A stretch of DNA of 64,000 nucleotides from Druceiella hillmani. Its lineage: Eukaryota; Arthropoda; Insecta; Lepidoptera; Hepialidae. The notes below the pieces were generated by a model. That model saw only the letters and a list, made by a program, of their open reading frames with translations, was not told where the DNA came from and did not search any database. Both the position numbers and the translations under genes were made by a program. This document shows, piece by piece, positions 48,601 through 61,090 of this stretch. Location of the stretch: NCBI GenBank assembly GCA_039881145.1, contig JAYKKI010000060.1:8642501-8706500 (forward strand). The letters are read 5' to 3'. Numbering within the stretch: the stretch's first letter is position 1; each line of letters starts with the position of its first letter.

Positions 48601-51600
48601 GTAGTTAACAATTTTAGATTTAAACTGGATTGAAGCTACGGTTAAAATTTTTATAAGCTAATAAACTTAACGGTAACACCAAGCAGTTCTAAGATTCATT
48701 TGAAAGAATTTTAATCACGAAACTATTTTAATAATTTGTTATCATTTTACTTCACAAACCATGTAATTTTCATATTTTCTGCTCAAAGAAGGATTGTGGT
48801 TTAGGGCGATGAAGTTGTTAATGCAATTTTTGATATAATTGATACTTGCCAGATGGGGGCCAGGTGGTGTATGCTGTATATTCACGTGGTCGGGGTTAAG
48901 TAAATTAGCTGTATGTAGAAGAACTTCTCAAACCATGTGGAATATAGTTTTCTTTTCTCGACAAAATAATATTTGAACGAGAATTGGTATGCAGCAATAT
49001 GAATTGTCGCGTTTATTGGTCAGTAAACCGTCGTTTATCCTCAATGTTTTCATTCAAATAGAGCAAATAGTATGGTAACATTCCATCCTGATGGTTTCGC
49101 TTGGTTTAAGTCATTTCCCTTACATTTCACGAAATGCATTATGATTTATTTTGCCATGGTTATTCGTTCTAGCTATGGAAGCTAACGGCTGACAGAGTTC
49201 CATCAACGATTTTCGACTTTAAGGTTATCGTAGTAAACCCACTTTTCATATTCTGATACAATTTTTCAAGGGAAAAGGTTTTTTTTGTCAAAGAAGAAGT
49301 AAAATCCAAGAATTACATTTTTCTTTTATGTTACATTCTTCTGCAGCAAAATCCTCAAGGTTGAAAGGAAATGCCGTGCAATAACGAACGATCATTTTGT
49401 TGGTAGCCGTATTTAATATAGAAGAAAATGGTTTGTCTGAAAAAATTAACCCTATGTAGTTTTCTTACTTCCTTTCCCTAAAGAGTTTTACCAAGACGTC
49501 TGAAAATGGTGCTGGAAAATTATGCACGAATACAGCTATTTGAATAATTATTTGTTCATCTTTTTAATAGAATACAGTAATTACTATTAGAAATGAATAT
49601 TATTTTCAACTTAGGTGTAATTTTTTCACATGATATCGCGCATATTGTATTTTTAACTTGAGCATAATGTTGAAATAAAATATTTAAATTTATTGATCAA
49701 TATTCCATAATTGCTAAAACAGTTTAGTTATACAAGAATAATTTTATCGGAGATATTTGGATATTTAAATTTTCAAGACGATTAAAAAACAATTCAGTAC
49801 TTATAAATGTTGGAATCCGAATCGGAGAATATAGATTAATTAAATGAATTTTATTGAGAATGTTGAACAAAAAGAGAAAATATGCAAACAAGAACGGGCC
49901 ATATTCTCCATTTATTTCAATCTTGAGTCTTAACTAAATACAATAGTATTTTTAAAGATAGAAAATAAATAAATATGGAAATTTCAGATCATTTTTCCAA
50001 AGTCATTGATTGGATAGGTAAATAATCTTTTTAAAGACAGAAAATAAATCAGATATGGAAAACGTAATTATGAATAGGCAGAAAAAAAATTTTTCAATAA
50101 AATAAATTATGCTTTACCCTATCTGTTGCTACTTTTCTTATTTGTGACAATTTACGTTTTATTCGAGTAAAAAAACTTGCTTTCGCGTAAAAGCAAAAAA
50201 TGGAAGTGATATTCAATAAGAGGAACGCTAGTAACATAGGTTGCTACTAGGTATTAGTTAAATGCTGAAACCAGATTTAAGTTAAATTCATATAACGATT
50301 GAATAAATGTAATTACAAAATGTTTCGTATATTACATTTTGTATTTACAGACAATAATACCACTATAACAGAACTTCATATACTCAACGTGTGACAGGAC
50401 TGGTAATAGTTTGTTTTGATGTGGCGGAACATAACATTTTATTGAACTAAAATACTAAATGATATTAAAACACACTGGAATCCCTCCTTGCCGTACCTAA
50501 TAATAAGACCGACATTAACATGTCTTGAAATTTTTGGAAAACTACAATTAAATCAGCTTTTTGAGATACATCGTTGCTGCATATTCTTAGCAAGCTTGTA
50601 GCAACATTCTTTCGAAAGTTTAAAGGATTGTTTCCTCTTCCATTTATTTTGTTTAGTTGTCAAGCTATTTAAACCGCCCTATTTAATCAATAGAAATTTA
50701 GGGAAAAATACTATTTTTATCGTGGACCAAAATGCAATATAGATCGTGTTTTGATCCGATCTTTCAAAGCCCTCTATATATTCTTTGTAGACCTTGAGAA
50801 AATCAGATTAGTCGATTTGTATGTATCTTTTTAATTTCTAAGAAATCTCTGTCTATTCGTAGTTGGCATAACTTTTACTGTATTTGAAACAATAGTAATT
50901 AAGCTATTATCATTCCATTTTTATCCAATAATTTCTCCAACTCATGTAAACGTATATTTGTTTGCACCGCGTTTCGATTGCTATAGATCTTAATAATTAT
51001 ATGAGTCATTAGGAAAGACCGTTTTCTCTGTTGGTGACAGTTGCTTTCAAGGATCTTTCATCTATCCCATCAATAAGAGATGAAAAAGTGGGATAGTAAT
51101 TAAAAAAAAACAGGTTTTTTAACATATTTAGTTCAGTCCATATTGCGAAGAACATCAGAGTATTGCAAAATTACACTTGCACACAATTACATTTTGTAGT
51201 TAGTTGAATCTTCCGTAAAATTAACTTTTTATAGTTGAAACCAATTAATATAGTCAAGACGAGTCGCCTATCCAAAACACTTGTAACAGTTTCCACGGAT
51301 CTATTGTTTACATGCATATTTTCATCTATACTATTATTTTCTTCGTATGAAGCGAAATCTATAAATTTAGAAGTATGCTGACTACTAAAAAAGTGATTTC
51401 AATTTTGCGAATATGTCATTAACAGTTAAATTAGAATTGTCAGGAAAGTGAAAATTAGATATTATGAAACTAAATCTGTCTCTTGGTGAAGAATTATATA
51501 CAATGGGAATAACACAGTCTGACACATTTTCCTAGTACCTCTTGGAACTACTACATATTCACCCTATAACAGTGCGAGCCAACTAGCATTCTAATGAAAT

Positions 51601-51633
51601 ACCGTTAATTTCTGTAACGATAACGTTTCTATC

Positions 51634-51834
51634 TTAATTTTTTGGAGGAACAAAGGGATTTGTATAATGAACCAATATGTATATTATAAATTTAAAAAAA
51701 TCTGAAGTCACCTGCCTTAATTTTTGGACCTCGCATAATATCTCCATTTTTACGGACGGGTCGACTGTGTTGTGAAGGCCTGGTGCAAAGTTTATTCTTT
51801 GCAACACGTGTTCCTTATAAAGAAGGGGTATCAC
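51634..51834 (-). other. Coding-like minus-strand fragment, unknown protein
   Basis: Sixty-six open codons. The first half, HVLQRINFAPGLHNTVDPS then VKMEILCEVQKLRQ, has a protein-like composition and ends at a good GTGACT donor site; the second half is hydrophobic and AT-driven. I do not recognise it. It lies downstream, on the same strand, of the protein-like reading of the 123-bp array, so both could derive from one old gene or transposon. Confidence 0.3.
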
Positions 51835-51928
51835 TACATTTAGTAATCGGGAATTTTAAATTGTAAGATTATTATCAACATGTGAACGTCAAGCGGACAC
51901 GTTAGACTTCCTCATCATCTGATGAGTT

Positions 51929-52650
51929 CTAGATTACCTCTATAGAGGCCCTTAATTGTGAATCTGATAAATTTTGTAATATCACTATATTCTCATCACC
52001 AAAGTCTTCAGTGAAGGCAGCATTGTAATTTTCTGCTTGAAAAATTGTGTTTTAGATTACCTCAACAGATGTTCTTAATTGTGAACCTGATAAATTTTTT
52101 AATATCACTATATTCTTATCACCAAAGTCTTCAGTGAAGGTAGCATTGTAATTTCCTGCTTGAAAAATTGTGTTTTAGATTACCTCAACAGAGGTTCTTA
52201 ATTGTGAACCTGATAAATTTTGTAATATCACTATATTCTCATCACCAAAGTCTTCAGTGACGGTAGCATTATAATTTTCTGCTTGAAAAATCGTGTCCTA
52301 GATTACCTCAATAGAGGCCCTTAATTGTGAACCTGATAAATTTTGTATTGTCACTATATTCTCATCACCAAAGTCTTCAATGATAGAACCATTATAATTT
52401 TCTGTTTGAAAAATCGTGTCCTAGATTACCTCAACAGAGGCCCTTAACTGTGAACTTGATAAATTTTGTAATATCACTATATTCTCATCACCAAAGGCTT
52501 CAGTGATGGTAGCATTATAATTTTCTGCTTGAAAAATCGTGATCTAGATTACCTCAATAGAGGCCCTTAATTATGAACCTGATAAATTTTGTAATATCAC
52601 TGTATTCTCATCACAAAAATCTTCAGTGACGGTAACACTATAATTTTCTG
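51929..52650. repeat. Tandem array, 123-bp unit, about 5.9 copies
   Basis: AGATTACCTC recurs at 51931, 52054, 52177, 52300, 52423 and 52546, exactly 123 bp apart with no indels, with few substitutions between units. The last unit breaks off at TAATTTTCTGG near 52650. On the minus strand each unit reads as a protein-like 40-residue stretch (ENYNATVTEDFGDENIV, then ILQNLSGSQLRASIEVI) ending in TAG or TAA at the same place. Confidence 0.92.
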
Positions 52651-53219
52651 GTGTACTTTTTCCTTGGGGCATAACTGGTGCGCCCTCTTCATGATGTAGA
52701 TAAAGGTTATAAATACCCTAACTTACAACAAGTCTCTTTTAACTTGTCTTTCGATAGTTCAGTTATTCTCCATTACTTTTAAAGGTTTAAACTACCATTT
52801 TGTCTAATAAATAATTTTTTTAAATGTTTTTAAAACTGCTCTCTTAAAATAATCGAGTTTCAAAAAAAAAACAAAAATAAGTATTAAACAAAAACATGAA
52901 AATTGCATACACTTACTTATCCTAGCCCTTTATATTCTAAAGTATTAATCAAAAAGTCTGAGTCCATTCACAGGTATTGACTCAAATTTAAAAAGTACTT
53001 GTTAAGGGAAGAGTATCGTTGCTGTTTTTATTCCTGTCGGTGTATCAAAACGAATCGATTAAACGATAAATAATTTTTCTTAATCAACAAATAATTTTCT
53101 CAACCCGTCATTTTTCACATAACACTTTGAAACACTTGAATTATAAATTGTTTACTTTATGAAATATAATAACGAAAAATTTTAGTTGAAATAAAGCAGT
53201 AACATCATTGAATTTATTA

Positions 53220-53760
53220 AAAGTCGTAAAAGTGTATCACTTTACGCCATAATGACACATATTATCGTAAAAAAGTAGTTGACAACTTATATTACGAATT
53301 ATGGGAAGTCATATCGTTAACGCATAATTCATAATACAGGTTTATTGCGGTAAAAGCGGTAAAAGTACACCGATTTATATACAATGGCGCAATCTATCGT
53401 TAATAAGGAGTAAACAATATATATTATGAGTTCCGTGAAACAATATCGTCGTCGCATTATTTATAACATAGGCTTATTGCATTAAAAGTCGTGAAAGTAC
53501 ACCAGTTTATATACACTAACGCATTCTGTCGTTAAAAATGGGTAATTAATCTATATTATGAATTACACGAAAAGATATCATCGTAACGTAACTAATAAAA
53601 AACGTTTATTCGTAAAAAAGTTGTTCGTCAAAGTTTGTAAAAGTCCAACACTTTATGTACAATGACGTATTCTACGGTTAAAAATGAATATAGGTTGCCA
53701 TATTATGAATTAAGTGAAATTATATCGTCGTCACATAATTTATAATACAGGTTTGTTGCT
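53220..53760. repeat. Degenerate tandem repeat, about 135 bp, four copies
   Basis: Each unit carries TAATACAGGTTTATTGC-, AAAAGTACACC-, TTTATATACAATG-, ATTATGAATTA- and ATATCGTCGTCGCAT-like blocks, in that order. Units start near 53333, 53466, 53600 and 53741, with part of one before. Confidence 0.8.
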
Positions 53761-55204
53761 CTTTAGACAACTTAATTAATAATATCTGAACTATAGTAAC
53801 TGAATCACAGACTTGTAACTCAAATATTTGCCTCTTATTCCTTGATTATTGTATATTTTTCTGGTTTCTATTGTAATTTTTTTGTTCGTATTAATGTTAA
53901 CAAAATTTGCATTTCAGTTAAAACGCAGTAATTAATTATTTTCATTATGTTAATCGGAGAATCGGCATTTGTTAATCGGAGAATCGGTATTTTGTCTCCA
54001 AGACCAATTATATAAAGCAAAAATATTTATGATTTGCATTCTATAAGATATCCGTCAACTTATACATACTATCTTTTATATAACGATTGAAAGCGAAAAA
54101 TAGTTCTAAGAAATAAGAGATTAGGATAATTTCTAAAAACTAATTCGTAGATATTATAACTTCTGATGACTTCGAACAGTTAATCAATTTTTTTATAACG
54201 ACCAAATTCTCAAGTTTATTCATTTATATTAATAAACAATTTTTTATATGTAAAGACGATATTTTCGCAGTTGCCACATTATATAATTTTAAGAAAGATT
54301 TACCAGACAAATAATCACAATATCACTAGGTGTTTACTCTGAAGACTCCAAATTAAAATTTAAACGAGTCAAATTTTATTTTTTTAATGAAGACTTTATT
54401 GAAAATAAGTGAAAGATTAGCGTTGTGTTTTAAAATAAATATTATAAAGAGTTAAGCGATCTCATTTATATTTTTTTACATATTTTAAATGATGCATTCT
54501 ATCATTCAAACATTCTATCGTTCATACGCCAATTACTTAGAATTCACAACAAAAAAAGCTCATTTATAATTTTCAAATGAAATACACATATCCACAGAAA
54601 AATACAATTAAAAAAAAACGAATTTATTGGGTTAATCTATTAAAACGAAAATGGTCATGTGTTTTAACCTGTATTTATAAATTGTGCCCCCTTCTTATAA
54701 ATGTCAAACATTGTGTTTTTATTTGTTATAACTTATGGGGCGAATTTTAAAGCTTTAAAATAAGGGCGAATTTAAATGCAGGAAAAGTTGCCAAATGGAT
54801 AAAGTCGTATGGTAAATAAGTCGCACGGCACTAGGTGGCTGTAATGTCGTTTTTGTTTCAACGGAAACATTATGTTTGACAGTTTGCGTCGTGAGTATTG
54901 TTCGTGTAATTGTTTTATTGCTTTCGAATTTGGGTTTAATTTAGTCCAATAGTGTGATTATTAAAAAACGTAGTCGTTATTGTACAAACGAGTTAATTAA
55001 CGGGAAGTTCAAAGAAAAGGTGCAACCAAAAATGTCATCATAACTTAGACCCTCGGAGATATAATGTCAATGTTGAGTATATCGTGATATATAACGCCAC
55101 TCTTGTGTACAGTGTTGAATATATTGTATTATGGTTTATTTAATTTATAAAGAAAATATATTTCTGGTACGTACTCAATATATTTGCTTTATTTTTTCGT
55201 TTCG
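53761..55204. other. Non-coding, promoter-like patch at its end
   Basis: Mostly AT-rich. At 54780-55010 there is a GC-richer run with GTCGCACGGCACTAGGTGGC and ACAGTTTGCGTCGTGAGTAT that resembles an insect 5' UTR or a transposon end; no open frame with coding character follows it. Confidence 0.35.
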
Positions 55205-55550
55205 CACGTGCGGCTGTGCGCGCACGCACACTCGCACGCGCACACGCACACACTTCTACACATATGCACACGTACACACACATACACACGCGCGCGCACA
55301 CACACAGAAGCACGCAAGAACACACACACGCACACGCAGGCACACAAGCGGACACACGTGCATAGACGCACACACTCCCACACGCTCAAACGCGCACACA
55401 TGCACACATGCGTACATACGTACGCACGTACACAGGCGCACACATGTGTACACGAATCACACGCACACACACACACATGCATACACGCACACACGCACTC
55501 ACGCACACATGCACACACACACACACACTCACACACATACACGTACACGT
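55205..55550. repeat. CA-rich degenerate minisatellite
   Basis: About 345 bp of CACACA/CACGCA/CATGCA with scattered G and T. It is by far the most GC-rich part of the window, and both strands are open in several frames only because the repeat lacks stops. Not a gene. Confidence 0.95.
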
Positions 55551-56914
55551 TAGTTTTTTAGTAATATTTGTATAGGGTTATGCTTAATTTTCTAAAGTAT
55601 ATTTTTAAATTAACAATTGCTTCGAGAAAATCTTCCATTTCGATCAAAAGTAAAATCCTTGTAATGAAAATTTGTAGACACTTGTTTATAATATACCCAA
55701 ATAAGGAAATACGTTGCCTGTGAATATTATTTCTAAAACATTATCCATGTAAAAATTATACATTCGATGTATATCCGACCATTTTTTACTCTTACTAATT
55801 TTTAGATATATGATTAATAAGAAATATTAACCAATTTGTTTTAGCCAGTTAATATTGATCGTAACTTTATTTAGACTACTTTCCTGTTCAATTTATTCGA
55901 ATATTTTTATAATATATTGGTAATTCATGCAAAGTTCACAGTTTATTCATCATTTCCTATTTCGCTAAATACCTATACATAAAAGAATCAAGTTTCATCG
56001 AGAATTCTCTGAGATCAACTGAAAAAGTTCTACTTATTTATTAAATAAATTATCTTATGTGTCTTAAATATGATACTAAACTATTTCTTAAATCAATTAT
56101 TGTCTAAAATATATCACTGTTTTAAGCAACTTTCTACCAAAAGAGATAAGATCTGTAATAGAATAAAACATGCTTTGTACTATTTGCAATCAATATAGTT
56201 GACATAATTTTTTAAAAGCAATAAAACCTTTATATATTTAATCTATGTCAAGCATTTTTTTTTCTATAGGCACCCACATATATAAATCCATAAAGCGAGA
56301 TCTCTTTATTCGTACAACGGACTAGAGCTAAAGTATCTTGATAGAACTAGCTGTATTTTGCATGAAATATTATCGTAAAATATTGAATGCAACATTATAT
56401 GTTTACTGCTGCTTTCAATTCCTCTTTGTGAGTATTAAGAATCGTATCCAGACGTGAATGTTGCTGCATTAAATTCCTCTTTATGTCAATGTGACTATAT
56501 TTTTCTTCGCTGCTTTCCAATTCTCGACCGTTTTAGTTAGAGCTCAATTTCTTTTACCCGAGTTTACTAAGGAATCTTTCTCCGAGTTCCATATCTCCCC
56601 GTGTTCAAAAGAACCAACTGCGTGTATTTATAACAGATGGTTTGCTTGAAATCTTTTGGCGAAAAAACTTGAAACACATACTAAATCATATTAATCCACA
56701 TATTTTTGAACAGTTAACACTGAAAAAATATTTATTTGAATTAGTCCTTTATTATTTATTCGAAACTTTTTCCATTTCACATGTCATGTGTGATCATTTG
56801 AAAATGCTAATATCATTTTGAAACGATACGCCCGTACGAGACATTAAATAAAAAAAAGGAAATTACCGCCATATTATTTCCAAAAGTTTTAAATCTGAAA
56901 TTATGAAAATGGTC

Positions 56915-57000
56915 GAATTTCTAGAAACTTATTTAACTTTTACCGGAAAACTATAGTGTTGTATCCATAGTCTGTCGATTTTAAGAAATTCAAAATATTA
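56915..57000. repeat. Inverted copy of part of the 131-bp array
   Basis: GGTCGAATTTCTAGAAACTT and ACCGGAAAACTATAGTG are the inverse of the first unit near 57275-57330 (ACTATAGTTTTCCGGTAAT...TCTAGAAATTCGATC). The two face each other across about 280 bp. Confidence 0.75.
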
Positions 57001-57189
57001 TTTACGCTAGTGAAAGATACATCTGACCAAGTGAGAACTTGTTGAAAATATTTGTTATTAATTTAATAGAAACCTCTAGTTCACGGTAAAAGTTAGGAGA
57101 TTATGAGACCATAGATGTAATTATAGATAGCAGGATTTAAATGAGTCAAGTCAGCCGTCGTAATTCTAGGTCAGAAATTCAAAGGTAAA

Positions 57190-57660
57190 AAAACAATTCT
57201 ATAATCAATCTAAAATTAAGTACTCGTAGGCATGTGCCTGTATTTCTTAACATCTATAGAATATTGATATATCACTATAGTTTTCCGGTAATATTTAGGT
57301 AACTTTCTAGAAATTCGATCATTGTTTAGCCCGGAAGCTATAGAGTAAATAAAAGAATTCTATGATCAGACTAAAATGAGGTACTTTCAGGCATATACTT
57401 GTATTTCTTAAAATCTTTAGAATATGGATATTTCACTATAGTGTTTTGATTCTTTTCTAGTCCGGAAACTGTAGAGTAAATACAATAATTCTATAATCAC
57501 GTTAAAATGAGGTACTTTTAGGTATAGACCTGTATTTCTTAAAATCTGTAGAATATGGATATATCACTATAGTGTTTTGATCCTTGTCTAACCCGAAAAT
57601 TGTAGAATAAATAGAAGAATTCTATAATTAGATTAAAATAAGGTACTTGTACCAGTAAAT
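57190..57660. repeat. Tandem array, 131-bp unit, about 3.5 copies
   Basis: TTCTATAATCA-like starts at 57197, 57358, 57489 and 57620 (spacing 161, 131, 131). The first unit has 30 extra bp (TAGGTAACTTTCTAGAAATT). Each contains TGTATTTCTTAAAATCT and TATCACTATAGT. Confidence 0.88.
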
Positions 57661-57953
57661 GCCGTTGGGAATAGGCGGATAAAATGTTCAAATCCTTGTA
57701 CATATTTATGAGTGCAAGGAATTTTCGTATTGAACCCTTCTCGTTTTTAGGAGGATTTAATTTTGCCTGATTTTATTATGAAATAAAGTTTACTGATAAT
57801 TTCTAGTATGAAATTCATCAGTAGATAAATGTTTTGTATTTACAGCATATTTTCAATTAAATCCTAGATTTTCGCATTACAATTTACACTTATCGCTATT
57901 TATATTAAGGATGATTTTACATCCTGGAACGCCTTTATAAACTAACTCATATT

Positions 57954-58118
57954 TTGAATATATTTGGCGTTAATTTTGTAGAAATTCATTATTCACAATT
58001 AAATGAAACTACGTGATGTAGTATTATTTCTACTTTCTTTAAGTTCTTTACCACGACCTAGGTTTCGATGTATTACAACATCTTCAGGTGGGCTATTAGC
58101 AAATCTCTTTGCTACTCA
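57954..58118 (-). mobile_element. Foldback element copy 3, truncated
   Basis: Opposite orientation: the tail (TGAATATATTTGGCGTTAAT) comes first, then one arm through CTTCAGGTGGGCTATTAGCA. The second arm is missing after a short TTTGC stretch near 58110, so it cannot fold. No target duplication is visible. It lies about 100 bp before copy 4 in the same direction. Confidence 0.8.
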
Positions 58119-58216
58119 TGTTAATCCAACGTAGGTAAATTTTAAGTATATAAACCTACATAAATAGTTAACTTAACAATTACTATTTTCGAGCAATATA
58201 ATATTACAATTAATAT

Positions 58217-58483
58217 TGAATATATTTAGCGTTAATTTTGTAGAAATTCATTATTCACAATAAAATTAAACTACGTGATGTAGTATTATTTCAACTTTCT
58301 TTAAGTTCTTTACCACGACCTAGGTTTCGATGTATTACAACATCTTCAGGTGGGCAATTAGCAAAGATCTTTCTAATAGCCCACCTGAAGATGTCGGAAT
58401 ACAACAAAACCTAGGTTATGGTAAAAAACTTAAAGAAAGTAGAAATAATACTACGTCATGTAGTTTCTTTCATTGTGGATTAG
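58217..58483 (-). mobile_element. Foldback element copy 4, 267 bp
   Basis: Opposite orientation to copies 1 and 2, with the tail first, both hairpin arms present and ending at CATTGTGGATTAG. Flanked by the 9-bp direct repeat AATTAATAT (58208-58216 and 58484-58492). Confidence 0.85.
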
Positions 58484-59309
58484 AATTAATATAAAATTCA
58501 CGATGACCAAGGCTATTTCACGACAAATTTTAAAATGTATTTAGAACAGATCTGACGTTAATTTTTTTGTGAGCTATGTGATTTTTTAGCCTTTTATTTT
58601 TAAAGGTTTTTTCAGTTTTATATATAGTGTTTTTTTTAATTATAATGAGACCCGCATATTTTTATAAAAACATTACTTATTTTTTCAAAAGCCACTAATT
58701 CAGATGTAACACTTTTTTCAATCCAAAATATCATATTCAAACAAAATTGCTATGAAATCATTCACTGTATTGACTACAATACATGTTTAAAATTCATAAT
58801 TTTTTTAAAATATACTATTCACATACATTTTAAGTCCATATTGCAATTGTGATCCAATATACAAGGAAGTTTTACCATTCTTTTCGTTTTTCATTTATAA
58901 AATTCTATTAAGTGTGAAATTATCATGAAACGGTGAACTTTATTGAAATGATCAGAAATTGTATCTCGATAAACATTAGATTCAGTTAGTAAGTTTAAGC
59001 GGTCCATCGTTACGGTTACCACAGACTCTGACGCAATAATAAAACCATGATGAATAATTTGCACCCACTTTTCTCCGACTTTCATTAAATAAGAATTCCA
59101 AGCCATGACTTCCACATCCGCGTACAAAGCAAAACGTTACAAAACATCAGGAAAGAGACGAGAACACTAGCACACTTTCTTCGCATCGTACGGGTAAACT
59201 TACGAAATATGACTGTGTTCACTTCAAACATTCCTTTAAGTGTTGGCTATTAGCTTCCAACATTCCTCTGACCGCAAATGCTTTGGTCTCATACACAGAT
59301 GCCGCTTCT

Positions 59310-59400
59310 GAATTTCTAATTATCCACAATTGACATTGGGCACGAGTCTTGAACCAACGCGGCGAGGTTTAGCACTTTAAGCCACATAGTATGTATGATT
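59310..59400 (-). mobile_element. Possible tRNA-derived SINE fragment
   Basis: On the minus strand TGGCTTAAAGTGC (A-box-like) is followed by GGTTCAAGACTCGTGCCC (B-box-like), with GC content above the background. The ends cannot be fixed. Confidence 0.4.
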
Positions 59401-59689
59401 TATGACCTTCCGGTACAGTCGATGAATGAGCAATGTGATGTTGCTACGTACTAACGTTACTAAGAACTTGTAAGCTTTTTTAGCTATTGGAGCGTTGAAA
59501 TTGCCAATATCAGTCGAAAATATATAAAAATTGTGTAACGTACATTACATCTTGCCTAAAAATCTAGCTTCAAGTATTGCTACATGGTTTCCAGAAAACA
59601 AAATCAATAGCTTTTAACGTAGAGTTTAGTTTAATTGTAAAATTTTGCAGGTTTATGAATCATATGGAAATATTTAAATATATATTAAT

Positions 59690-60230
59690 ATGAAAAAAAG
59701 AATCTAAAGAAAAGTCGCGAGCTTAATTGTTTTTATTAAATTCAATATAATTTTATTCCAGAATAATATATAACCATAAGTCTCTTTTAAAATATTTTTA
59801 AATATATTTAATAAACACTTCGTAGGGAAAGGTTTCATCGGAAAAACAATTTTTCAAAGAAAGCCACTTTGATCCGGAATCAATTTTTCAAACCTTTGAG
59901 TCCTTTTCGAATGCTTTTGATAGAGCATTATAATTTAAATTTTGTAAAATCTGCTTACTGAACTAAAGAAGGGTCGTGCGCTTAAGGGCTTTTACTTAAT
60001 AAAATATAATTTTATTCCAGAATAATATATGTATAACCATAAGTCTCTTTTAAGATACTTTTAAATCTACTTAAAAAACGCTTCGTAGGAAGAAATGTTT
60101 ATCGGAAAAAAATTCGAAGACAGCTATTCTTGATCCGGTTTGAAAGTTTTAAGTCATTTTTGAGTGCTCTAGAAAGAGCATTAGGCTATAAATTTTGTAA
60201 AAATTACCTATTAAAGGTCAATTCTTTAAT
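59690..60230. repeat. Two-copy tandem duplication, 259 bp
   Basis: TTTTATTCCAGAATAATATA and CCATAAGTCTCTTTTAA at 59751 return at 60010, followed in both by CTTCGTAGG, ATCGGAAAAA, TTGATCCGG and AGAGCATTA. Confidence 0.88.
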
Positions 60231-60844
60231 TTGTAGTAAGTGGACAGAATATAGAAGGTATTTTATTTATTTTGTTCTTTATTGCATAAGTTCTTAAAGA
60301 TTTGTTTCAAAACAGATTGTCCAAAAAATAAAAAAAAAATTACCTACGAGATAAATGACTACTTAAAATACACGAGAATTTACTGTATGTAATGCCTTGC
60401 TCTTAGATGATAATTGTTCTTGATATTTATTATACTATGCAGGCATTTGATGCATGTTGATACCAATATCCTAAGATGTATATCAACATCCTAAGATACC
60501 TTCTTATTTCTTTTAGTTTTTAAATAATCATAAAAATTGTGAGTCATGTGTTAAATACACATGACTCTAGATCTAGTTAACACTTTTAATGTTTTGATGA
60601 ATGTATGCTGTATATGTCTTCTAGGCATCTGAATGTAACTAGATGAATGATATAACTTCCTTTATGGGTTGAATAGAAAACGAAGAAAAAAGTTTTTTCA
60701 CAATGTTTCAAACAAGTTTAAAAACTAGAAAATGTTTTCTAACTTTTGTTAACAGTTTTATTTATGATCGAGTTCTCCAGGTCAAGCATTTGTGAAAAGA
60801 AAACTTAACGACACCTTATGCAGTTCAGGCTAATACGATAAACC

Positions 60845-61090
60845 GTAAAACTCGGTGTTTTCGTTAATATTCTGTGTGTAGATTTAAATAGCCAGAATAC
60901 TAGCCAAACAATACCAGGGGAAGATTGTTAAAAACCTGGTGTTTTCATTAATATTCTGTGTGTAGATTTAAATAGCCAGTATACTATCCAAACAATACCA
61001 GGGGAACAATGTTTAAAATTTGGTGTATTCGTTAATATTCTGTGTGTAGATTTAAATAGCCAGGATACTATCCAATCAATACCAATTGTT
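60845..61090. repeat. Tandem array, 84-bp unit, three copies
   Basis: TTAATATTCTGTGTGTAGAT followed by TTAAATAGCCAG and CCAAACAATACCAGGGGAA occurs three times; GGTGT marks fall at 60854, 60938 and 61022. Stops in all frames make it non-coding. Confidence 0.92.

Larger units (their letters stand above)
43050..51600. other. Non-coding stretch
   Basis: Contains foldback copy 2 and the inverted-repeat element at 45293. Slightly GC-richer patches (44840-45000, 46540-46900, 48840-49400) look like old TE or gene debris, but I can assign nothing to them. Confidence 0.5.

Noticed and set aside
55131..55561. Several overlapping open frames on both strands rich in His/Thr or Cys/Val
   Set aside because: They are translations of the CA-rich minisatellite, which lacks stop codons; no domain or start context.
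58891..59127. 78-codon minus-strand frame (VMAWNSYLMKVGEKW...)
   Set aside because: Somewhat protein-like, but no motif recognised and no splice or start support; not reported as a gene.
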